NCBI GenBank assembly: GCA_025153775.1
Contig: JAOALC010000003.1
Span: forward strand, 434,001-498,000
Length of the DNA: 64,000 nt
Origin: SAR92 clade bacterium H231
GTDB lineage: Bacteria; Pseudomonadota; Gammaproteobacteria; Pseudomonadales; Porticoccaceae
Direction of reading: 5' to 3'
The stretch's first letter is position 1. The number at the start of each line of letters is the position of its first letter. Of this stretch, positions 1 to 6,735 are shown piece by piece. Under the pieces are notes generated by a model, which did no database searches, had not been told where the DNA came from, and saw only the letters and a list, made by a program, of their open reading frames with translations. The position numbers were made by a program, and so were the translations under genes.

Positions 1-720
1 CTCAGCCTAGATCGCAACCAATACAGCACAGGGGTAGGCGAGCAGCAGCTAGTGACCCTGCAAGACGGCTCCACCGCACTGCTCAACACCAATAGCCAAA
101 TCAGAGTGGAATACAGCGACCAGACGCGCAATATCATCCTAGTCAAAGGCCAGGCACACTTTGATGTAATGCCCAATCCCAACCAGCCTTTTAACGTATA
201 CGCCGGCAAAGGGCTGGTGCGCGCCCTGGGTACCGCCTTCTCGGTGTATCTGCAGCCAGAGATACTGGAAGTTACAGTCACCGAAGGCAGAGTTGAGCTC
301 AACGCCCTACAGCAACCAGCCCCAGCAGCTAACCAGACCAACAGCAGCCTAGTTGCCCAGGCCACAGTCACCAAACTCAGCTTGCTGGATGCCGGCCAAA
401 ACGCCCGCATAGACCAGCGCAATAACCGCATAGACCAACTAGAGAGCGTAGACGCCACCGCCATCATGCAAAAACTCGCCTGGCACCAGGGCCTGCTGCA
501 ATTCTCAGGTGACCCACTGCAAGAAGTAGTAGCAGAAATAAGCCGCTACACCGACCTCAAAATAGTCATACTAGACCCACAAATACGCGACCTGCGCATC
601 GGCGGCTTTTTCAAAGTCGGCGAAACCGAAAAAATGCTCGAAGCCCTAGAAACCAGCTTCGGCATCGACGTAAAACGCATGGGCAATAGCACAGTACACC
701 TAACCGCCGCCAGCCCCTGA
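1..720 (+). CDS. FecR-like anti-sigma factor, C-terminal part (5' end outside window)
   Basis: The frame is open from base 1, so the true start lies upstream; the GTG at 52 is only an internal codon. The visible protein has the FecR periplasmic core: the VTLQDGS..LNTNSQI segment, then GQAHFDV, then LVRALGTAFSV and VTEGRVEL, all typical of the FecR domain. The last 70 residues (LQFSGDPLQEVVAEISRYT, DLRIGGFF) match the usual C-terminal STN-like end of FecR proteins. FecR proteins sit in the inner membrane and relay a signal from a TonB-dependent receptor to an ECF sigma factor. The N-terminal cytoplasmic and membrane part is not in the window. The partner receptor is probably the STN-containing one at 1703, now separated from it by vapBC. 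Confidence 0.85.
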   Translation, partial: LSLDRNQYSTGVGEQQLVTLQDGSTALLNTNSQIRVEYSDQTRNIILVKGQAHFDVMPNPNQPFNVYAGKGLVRALGTAFSVYLQPEILEVTVTEGRVELNALQQPAPAANQTNSSLVAQATVTKLSLLDAGQNARIDQRNNRIDQLESVDATAIMQKLAWHQGLLQFSGDPLQEVVAEISRYTDLKIVILDPQIRDLRIGGFFKVGETEKMLEALETSFGIDVKRMGNSTVHLTAASP

Positions 721-810
721 GATCTTTCGCTGTGCTCAAGATGACAAAAGGTACCGTCATCCTGACACTCCGTCTTCTGTCATCCTGACAGAGCGCAGCG
801 ACGAAGGATC
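721..810. repeat. Dispersed palindromic repeat (GTCATCCTGA / GCGCAGCG family)
   Basis: Directly after the fecR stop, the left arm at 721-746 (GATCTTTCGCTGTGCTCAAG then ATGACA) is an imperfect inverted copy of the right arm at 778-810 (TGTCATCCTGACAGAGCGCA then GCGACGAAGGATC). A further partial GTCATCCTGACA lies between them at about 756-767. Related fragments recur at 19044-19065, 24146-24228 and 29732-29760, so this is a multi-copy intergenic element. It is not coding. It may act as a transcript-end structure for fecR. Confidence 0.7.
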
Positions 811-914
811 TCCAAAACACTATTCACAGCCTCAGCCTCCCATGATTTCAACCCAGCTCACAGAAAGGCCACCCGAGTCTGCCTTACAATAGCCACAAAT
901 CACACCGAGCCAAT

Positions 915-946
915 AATGTGTATAATAATTAAATACTATACACATT
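915..946. promoter_or_regulatory. Inverted-repeat operator upstream of vapBC
   Basis: AATGTGTATA at 915-924 and TATACACATT at 937-946 are perfect 10-bp inverted arms with a 12-bp AT-rich spacer, starting about 60 bp before the vapB ATG. VapB antitoxins bind such palindromes to autoregulate their operons, so this is the probable operator and overlaps the likely promoter. The structure is seen directly; its function is inferred. Confidence 0.65.
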
Positions 947-976
947 GCTGATAGCAGAAACCGAGGCAACTAAGCT

Positions 977-1171
977 ATGCGAACCAATATCGATATTGAT
1001 GACAAATTAATGAATGCGGCCATAAAGGCTGCAGGGCTCACCACCAAAAAACACACTGTAGAGCTGGCGCTAAAGACCCTAATACAGCTCAAAAAACAAG
1101 AGCAAATAAAAGCCTACCGGGGCAAATTAGACTGGCAGGGTGATCTTGATGACATGCGCGAAGCCTCATGA
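977..1171 (+). CDS. vapB: VapB-type antitoxin
   Basis: A 64-residue protein starting MRTNIDIDDKLMNAAIKAAG. This N-terminus is the short beta-strand plus helices of the MetJ/Arc-like VapB antitoxins (the RTNIDIDD opening is diagnostic), which dimerise to bind DNA. The acidic/aromatic tail around YRGKLDWQGDLDDMR is the part that usually wraps around the VapC toxin and blocks its active site. A GAGG at about 962-965 can serve as ribosome binding site. The stop overlaps the vapC start by 4 bases, which couples translation of the pair. An inverted repeat at 915-946 is the likely autoregulatory site. Confidence 0.88.
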   Translation: MRTNIDIDDKLMNAAIKAAGLTTKKHTVELALKTLIQLKKQEQIKAYRGKLDWQGDLDDMREAS

Positions 1172-1563
1172 TGCTGGTCGATTCCAGCGTATGGATTGAT
1201 TACTTTACCGGTACTCAAAACCTGCAGACCGATTACCTCGACAGTGCCCTTGGTAAACAGCGCCTGTGCATTGGTGACTTAATACTTACCGAGGTGCTGC
1301 AGGGGTTTCGTCAAGACAAACACTTCAAACAAGCGAAAAGCCTGTTGTCTGCACTGCCCAGCTATGACCTACTAGGCACAAAAATGGCCCACCAAAGCGC
1401 CAACAACTTTAGGTGGTTGCGCAAGCGAGGCATCACCGTGCGCAAAACCGCCGACGTCATCATTGCCACCTTCTGCATAGAACACAAAATACCGCTGTTA
1501 TCCACCGACAGAGACTTCAAGCCCTTTGTAAAGCATATGGGCTTAATTGAGGCGGGGGCATAA
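1168..1563 (+). CDS. vapC: VapC-type PIN-domain ribonuclease toxin
   Basis: A 131-residue PIN domain. The acidic metal-binding residues are visible: D in LVDSSVWIDYF near residue 4, E in LTEVLQGF near 42, D in RKTADVIIATFC near 97, and D in LLSTDRDF near 115. VapC toxins are Mg-dependent endoribonucleases that usually cut tRNA or rRNA and are held inactive by VapB. The start ATG at 1168 overlaps the vapB stop (ATGA); the next codon is also ATG. Length and motif order are complete, so the toxin is probably functional. The pair lies between a FecR gene and its receptor, which suggests it was inserted there. Confidence 0.92.
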   Translation: MMLVDSSVWIDYFTGTQNLQTDYLDSALGKQRLCIGDLILTEVLQGFRQDKHFKQAKSLLSALPSYDLLGTKMAHQSANNFRWLRKRGITVRKTADVIIATFCIEHKIPLLSTDRDFKPFVKHMGLIEAGA

Positions 1564-1702
1564 AACGCCCAGCCATCTCACCCACCCCAACCAAATAGTC
1601 TAAACTCATTAATACACAACCCCAAAACCCACCAACCCCACAACAACAAAACAATATGCGCTCCATCACCGAGCAGCACCCAGGGAGGGACCCCAAGTTT
1701 TT

Positions 1703-4423
1703 ATGCAAATTCCTGAGGATTTTTTTCGCTGGCTAGTCATCTTTTTCGTAAGGCCACAACAACAGAGCAAGCCGTTGTTTGTGAGCAGGTTATTTGACAA
1801 GGAAAAGATCGGCAAAGCAGTAGCTCGCATTGCCTTGGCGGTAGCATTCTCAATACTACCGGTGAGCCTGAGTTCAGCAGATCAGCCCAGGGAGCAGGAC
1901 TTCAACATCCCTCAGCAGTCTGTAAAAAGCGCATTAAACAGCCTCGCCACCCAAGCCAATGTATTCCTTCTTTTCCCCTACGACCAAGTGATAGAAGTAA
2001 ACGCCAACCCAGTAGTAGGTGTTTACAGCGTTCAACAGGCACTTGACCTACTGCTCAAAAACACCGGCCTCAACGGTGACCTTACCCAGGGTGGAGTCTT
2101 AGCGATTTCACGAGCTGGCACCAATGCCAGCGCAACAGCAAATAATGGAAAGGGGAAGAGCATGAATACAAGCAAAAGGAAAAATGTTTTAGCCACCATG
2201 GTAGGGCTATTTGCCACTGCTGGTGGAGTGGGTTCCGCGTTGGGGCAGGGTGATGAGGCTGCTACGGCGCAGGGTAGGATTGATGAGATTATTGTGACGG
2301 CGAATAAGCGGGAGCAGAGTTTGCAGGATACGGCGATGAGTATTTCGGTGATTTCTGATAACAACATTCGTGGCAGAAACTTGGTTAGTATGGGTGATTA
2401 TCTTAATTCCGTTCCAGGTGTCACTTTTATAGACTCTGGACCGGGAGAAAATCAGGCGATTATTCGGGGAATTGGATTGAGTCAGTTCGAACAGGCAACA
2501 GTCAGTAGTTATCTTGGTGAGGTGCCTCTAACTTATTCGGTTGGGGGTGGATCATCAACTGACATGAAGTTGGTAGATTTGGCACGAGTTGAAGTACTCA
2601 AGGGGCCACAAGGTACCTTGTATGGCAGTGGAGCGATGGGAGGCACCATTCGCAATATTCCTAATACGCCCCAACTAAATCAAGTAGAGGGTAAGATAGA
2701 TGTGGGTTACGGTATATCATCTGGATCCGATGATACCAATAATAGGCTGGTTGCTGTGGCCAATTTACCGCTGGTTGATGATGCTTTAGCTCTTAGGATC
2801 GCGGCATATCGTTTTGATACTGCAGGTTACATTGATCGAGTTAGTACATCTGTGATTGAAGATTTTGCCGCCAGTCGAGGTCTTACGGTAGATAGTAGTA
2901 AAGACCTCGCAGGCCACACATATACTGGTGGTAGAGCCTCACTTTTATGGCAAGCCAACAGCGACTTAAAAATCACATTGATGCTAGCTACGCAAGAGCT
3001 GGATGAAGAAGGCGGTTCGTTTATTGATGTCGCAGAAGGCGGTCGTCGAAGCGTCAACTTTACTGGCCCGGAATTCAACCAAGAAAAAATTGATATTAGT
3101 AATTTGACGTTAGAATATGATGCAGGGTGGGCGACTTTTACTGGCACATATTCGCATTTCGAGGGTGAAAGTGATCGACAGAATGTGGCTGGAGATGATT
3201 TTCTAGGCGGGACAATTATTAGTTTTTCAGATAATAAAGAAGGTGATATTGTTGAGCTGCGGCTAAACTCTCAATTGGACGGATCATTTCAGTTTATTGC
3301 AGGATATTATTACGAAGACTTTTCACGCCAAGGTAACCAAATTGGAGAGTGGCAGGGTTCCATTGCATCCATTCCCGCACCATCACCTCCCGCTGATCTC
3401 GCAGGTACTTCAGGCCCGAATGGATTACCTATCACCTACCTATTTCCTATTTCTCTGACCCAAGACTTAAATCACAAGGCTCTATTTGGTGAGCTAAAAT
3501 ATGAATTGACCGATCAGCTAGCGGTAACAGTTGGTGCTCGGTGGTTTGATTACGATCGTAGGGACAATAATCTCGGTAATTACTTTTTTGGTTTTTTTGG
3601 TGACGGCGATTTCAGCACCTCCGAGCGAGATAGTAACTATAAGGCCCACCTAAGCTATACGGCCACTGAGGATGCACTGATTTATCTACAATGGGCAGAG
3701 GGTTTTCGTGTAGGGCGAGGTCAGTCGCTCCCCCCGGCGTCATTATGCGATATTGATAATGATGGAAAATTAGATTTTACAAATGCGAATCTTGATCCAT
3801 CGGTTGATTCAGACAGAACTACTAATTATGAGTTGGGTGGAAAGTTCACTCTGATGGATAGACGCTTGACTATTAATACTGCTGCCTATCGCGTCGATTG
3901 GAAGGACATCCCAGTTACCGTGTTTGATAACTCGGCCATTTGTCCTGGAGAGTTGGCTGTTGATACCAATGCGGGAGCCGCTCGCTCCGAAGGTGTTGAA
4001 GTCGAAGCCATATTTCATCCGATTGAACAATTTCAGCTATCATTATCTGTTTCCTACATGGAAACAGAGTTTCTTACAGATGATCTTGGTGGTAACAAAG
4101 GGAATCGGCTTCCATTAGCCCCGCGTGTTAATGGATCAGTTGGTATGCAATATAACTTTGATGTAAGTGGTTATTCTGCCTTTTTACACACCGATTATAC
4201 TTACTTAGGTGATTTTATGTCTGATTCTGCAGGTTGGGCACCTGATTCAGAAAGTTATGGTAAGTGGAATATGCGTGTACAAATGGACGTAAATCAATGG
4301 TCATTTGGGATTTATGGGAATAATCTAACAAATCGTGATGCCATTACTGTTGGTTTTTTGCCTACTACGGGCCGCCGTCTAACTCCACGCATGGTTGGAT
4401 TAGATCTCAGTTATTCTTTCTAA
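1703..4423 (+). CDS. TonB-dependent receptor with N-terminal STN signalling domain
   Basis: A 906-residue outer-membrane receptor. Residues about 35-60 form a signal-peptide-like hydrophobic stretch ending SLSSADQ. Residues about 62-140 are an STN domain (FNIPQQSVKSALNSLATQA .. VVGVYSVQQALDLLLKNTG), the part that contacts FecR in transducing receptors. A second signal-peptide-like segment follows at residue 154 (MNTSKRKNVLATMVGLFATA), then a TonB-box-like DEIIVTA, a plug domain (PGVTFIDSG, VEVLKGPQGTLYGSGAMGGT) and a beta-barrel ending in LSYSF with a terminal Phe. The ligand is unknown. The partner anti-sigma is probably the FecR fragment at 1-720. An internal ATG at 2162 has a much better ribosome binding site, so a shorter receptor lacking the STN domain may also be made. 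Confidence 0.9.
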   Translation: MQIPEDFFRWLVIFFVRPQQQSKPLFVSRLFDKEKIGKAVARIALAVAFSILPVSLSSADQPREQDFNIPQQSVKSALNSLATQANVFLLFPYDQVIEVNANPVVGVYSVQQALDLLLKNTGLNGDLTQGGVLAISRAGTNASATANNGKGKSMNTSKRKNVLATMVGLFATAGGVGSALGQGDEAATAQGRIDEIIVTANKREQSLQDTAMSISVISDNNIRGRNLVSMGDYLNSVPGVTFIDSGPGENQAIIRGIGLSQFEQATVSSYLGEVPLTYSVGGGSSTDMKLVDLARVEVLKGPQGTLYGSGAMGGTIRNIPNTPQLNQVEGKIDVGYGISSGSDDTNNRLVAVANLPLVDDALALRIAAYRFDTAGYIDRVSTSVIEDFAASRGLTVDSSKDLAGHTYTGGRASLLWQANSDLKITLMLATQELDEEGGSFIDVAEGGRRSVNFTGPEFNQEKIDISNLTLEYDAGWATFTGTYSHFEGESDRQNVAGDDFLGGTIISFSDNKEGDIVELRLNSQLDGSFQFIAGYYYEDFSRQGNQIGEWQGSIASIPAPSPPADLAGTSGPNGLPITYLFPISLTQDLNHKALFGELKYELTDQLAVTVGARWFDYDRRDNNLGNYFFGFFGDGDFSTSERDSNYKAHLSYTATEDALIYLQWAEGFRVGRGQSLPPASLCDIDNDGKLDFTNANLDPSVDSDRTTNYELGGKFTLMDRRLTINTAAYRVDWKDIPVTVFDNSAICPGELAVDTNAGAARSEGVEVEAIFHPIEQFQLSLSVSYMETEFLTDDLGGNKGNRLPLAPRVNGSVGMQYNFDVSGYSAFLHTDYTYLGDFMSDSAGWAPDSESYGKWNMRVQMDVNQWSFGIYGNNLTNRDAITVGFLPTTGRRLTPRMVGLDLSYSF
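2151..2164 (+). promoter_or_regulatory. Internal ribosome binding site and start inside the receptor gene
   Basis: AGGGGAAGAG at 2151-2160 lies immediately before ATG at 2162, in frame (codon 154) with the receptor. The protein starting there opens with MNTSKRKNVLATMVGLFATA and ends its leader near ALGQ, a normal signal peptide. The annotated start at 1703 has only a distant GGAGGG about 15 bases upstream. This looks like the original start of a receptor without the STN domain, retained after fusion. Confidence 0.55.
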
Positions 4424-4452
4424 ATTATATTTTTCATTTTTTCTCCAATAAA

Positions 4453-4479
4453 GCACACCTGACCAAAAATCAGGTGTGC
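4453..4479 (+). terminator. Hairpin after the receptor gene, no T-run
   Basis: GCACACCTGA at 4453-4462 pairs perfectly with TCAGGTGTGC at 4470-4479 around a 7-base loop, 30 bases after the receptor stop. There is no clear T-tract behind it, so it is a weak candidate for an intrinsic terminator or an mRNA-end stabilising hairpin. A second overlapping pairing (GTGCCAT at 4476 with ATGGCAC at 4496) is possible. Confidence 0.4.
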
Positions 4480-5192
4480 CATTTGTCGAAAAGATATGGC
4501 ACGCTAAATTGCTATTGGCCGCTATAAAGTTGTCCTCAAATTTATTGACGCAATGACTCTCTTCTTAGCAGAGTAGGGCGGATTCACTTATGGTCTTATA
4601 GATTGTAGTGATGCAATGGCAGCGTATAGTTAATTTGAAGCAGGATTTTATTGTAGTTGTCAAAAAACTATTAATTGATCGGACATATTATCTAAATAGA
4701 GAGCTGATTTATGACCGTATTTATGCTCAAAATCATTGATAAAAGGGCCAGGGGAAACCGGTTGCTGCGAAGCTTTACCGAACTCTTCCATTGTGCTATC
4801 AGGGTGCTGATAAACCAAAATATCTTAGCTATTTGTTAATTGGCCCTTACTAAGTAACTAGAATTCTTTCTAAGTTAAACTGAAATTGCCCGAAATCCAG
4901 TAATGGAAAAGAAAAGTATTTCCAGAAAATAGTGGTAATAGACACACTCGGATGCATGACATACCTAATTCAAATATTTAACCTCGTCGTTCTCTAGGTT
5001 TTTCTGCCAATAGAAAATAGCGTACCGCTCATATATCGTAATTATGAGAACACGTCTAAATTCCGAGGGGGTATCAGTAAAAATTACCTCGTTTCTCGTT
5101 CGTAAAAAAGCATGTTGATATAAAAATCACTCGGTAAAGTAGGTCCGATAGATAAGTATCTATATTTTGATCAATTAGGTAAGTCAAAGTAA
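4480..5192. other. AT-rich intergenic stretch with no intact gene
   Basis: About 700 bases without a convincing intact gene. It separates the receptor from the MFS symporter. The minus strand keeps short protein-like open stretches between about 5130 and 4660 that are interrupted by stops and frame changes (reported separately). I see no clear transposase, tRNA or riboswitch fold. Confidence 0.5.
4660..4824 (-). pseudogene. Possible gene remnant, minus strand
   Basis: Reading the minus strand, an open stretch from 4824 to a stop at 4660 encodes about 54 residues with ordinary protein composition (for example YQHPDSTMEEFGKASQQPV, PGPFINDFEHKYGHKSALY). It is closed upstream by a TAA at 4825-4827. 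Further upstream on the same strand two more protein-like fragments appear in different frames (around 4840-4960, containing LLDFGQFQFNLERILV, and around 4975-5130, containing SEFRRVLIITIYERYAIFYW). This pattern fits one decayed gene with several frameshifts. I do not recognise the family. AT-rich DNA gives chance open frames, so this is weak. Confidence 0.22.
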
Positions 5193-6614
5193 ATGGAAGA
5201 CATCTTCATGAACATGGCGAAAAATCCTAGTAGTCTCCCCCAGCAACACACCTATGCCTTACCCAGTCTTGCCGTCACTTTCTTGATTGGGCCATTGGGC
5301 ATTATTCATGGAATATATGCTACAGAGTTCGGTTTATCACTAGGTTCGATTTCGTTTGTGTTGTTAGTTTCGAATTTGTTTGATGGTATTACTGATCCCA
5401 TTATTGGGTATTACACTGATCGCTATTATTATCGCCATGGCACACGAAAACCCTTTGTAGTTATTGGGGGCCTCACTATGGTGGTAACTGGCTATTTTTT
5501 ATATGTACCCACGGACATATCGGCGCTATGGAATTACGGTCTATTGACTCGCGTAGATGGCAATGTGAGTTATGAGTATTTTCTTTTTTGGTTTATGGCT
5601 TTCTATCTCGCATGGACACTTTTTGAAATCCCTCATTTGGCTTGGGCGGGGGACATCAGCACAGACGCAAACGATAAAATCCGTATCTTTAGCCTACGCA
5701 GTGCCACCGGCTGGTTAGGTATTTTACTGTTTTACTGCGTACCCCTTATGCCTATGTTTGACAGTGAGGGTTTCACACCAGAAACCTTACGCTGGTCCGC
5801 CCTTGCTGCGGGATTAGTGATGTTACCGCTGGTAATAATCTGTGTTACATATACACCAAATGGAGTTCCATCAACGGTAGCATCTCAATTGGAAGCTAAG
5901 TACAAGGGCACTGATTTTATACAGTTACTCAAAGAGTTTCGTGATAACAAACTGGCCTTGCTATTTTTTACCAGCGCTATTTTTGCCTATGGTGGCCTTA
6001 CTGGCATGTGGTACACCTTGATCTACATTTATATCGATAGTTATCTCGGTATGGCAGAATATTTCCCTTTGATGAGTCTTGCCGCATTGAGTGCAGGGTT
6101 CTTGATGATTGGAGTTTGGTATCGTCTTGCATCGTGTTTTGGCGTAAAGAGTGTTTTGGTGTTGGGACTTTTGATAAACGCTTTTGGTGCTCTGGGCACC
6201 TCATTTTTATCAGCTGAAAATAGCGGAATTTATTCTTTGGCAGCGGTGCTATTTCTTTGTTTTGGTGTAGGAGGCTCTTCGATGAATTTATTACCATCAC
6301 TATTGGCCCAGATTGTCGATTACAGCCAATATAAGTTTGGGATTCATCGTAGTGCGACCTATTTTTCTCTCAATACCATAACGGCAAAGTTTGCTATCGC
6401 CGGAGGCGGTGCGCTCGGGTTAGCAGTTGCTGGGTTCTATGGTTTTGATCCCCAAACAAAAATTCATAGTGAGGACAACATTATCGGCATGAAAATCGCT
6501 GTCAGCGTTATTCCTACAATTTTTGGTTTGATTGCTGTTGCTTTGTTTGTGCTAAACCCCATGAATACTCGCCGCCATACCATTGTTCGACGACGTTTGG
6601 AAAGAAGAGCATAG
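5193..6614 (+). CDS. MFS symporter of the GPH (MelB-like) family
   Basis: A 473-residue, very hydrophobic protein with the twelve-helix layout of the glycoside-pentoside-hexuronide:cation symporter family. The family signature is visible near residues 60-90: LFDGITDPIIGYYTDRYYYR followed by HGTRKPFV. Members move sugars, sugar acids or other small solutes into the cell with H+ or Na+. The substrate cannot be read from sequence. The preceding gene is a TonB-dependent receptor and the following one an S9 peptidase, so outer-membrane uptake, inner-membrane import and hydrolysis of one compound class is a reasonable guess. The start could be ATG 5208 rather than 5193, because GGAAGA at 5195-5200 is well placed for it. 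Confidence 0.85.
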   Translation: MEDIFMNMAKNPSSLPQQHTYALPSLAVTFLIGPLGIIHGIYATEFGLSLGSISFVLLVSNLFDGITDPIIGYYTDRYYYRHGTRKPFVVIGGLTMVVTGYFLYVPTDISALWNYGLLTRVDGNVSYEYFLFWFMAFYLAWTLFEIPHLAWAGDISTDANDKIRIFSLRSATGWLGILLFYCVPLMPMFDSEGFTPETLRWSALAAGLVMLPLVIICVTYTPNGVPSTVASQLEAKYKGTDFIQLLKEFRDNKLALLFFTSAIFAYGGLTGMWYTLIYIYIDSYLGMAEYFPLMSLAALSAGFLMIGVWYRLASCFGVKSVLVLGLLINAFGALGTSFLSAENSGIYSLAAVLFLCFGVGGSSMNLLPSLLAQIVDYSQYKFGIHRSATYFSLNTITAKFAIAGGGALGLAVAGFYGFDPQTKIHSEDNIIGMKIAVSVIPTIFGLIAVALFVLNPMNTRRHTIVRRRLERRA

Positions 6615-6735
6615 ACTTCAAGAAGCAACCACCACGTTATCAAAAGGCAGTCAAATAGGAGTGGCATGTCTATGGGCACTCCCTAAATTTAGCTAAATAT
6701 TTAGATTGATCTTATTAACAAACTAGGAGATTTAT

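Noticed and set aside
6658-6682. GGAGTG/CACTCC hairpin after the MFS gene
   Set aside because: Only a 6-bp stem with a 13-base loop and no T-run, too weak to call a terminator.
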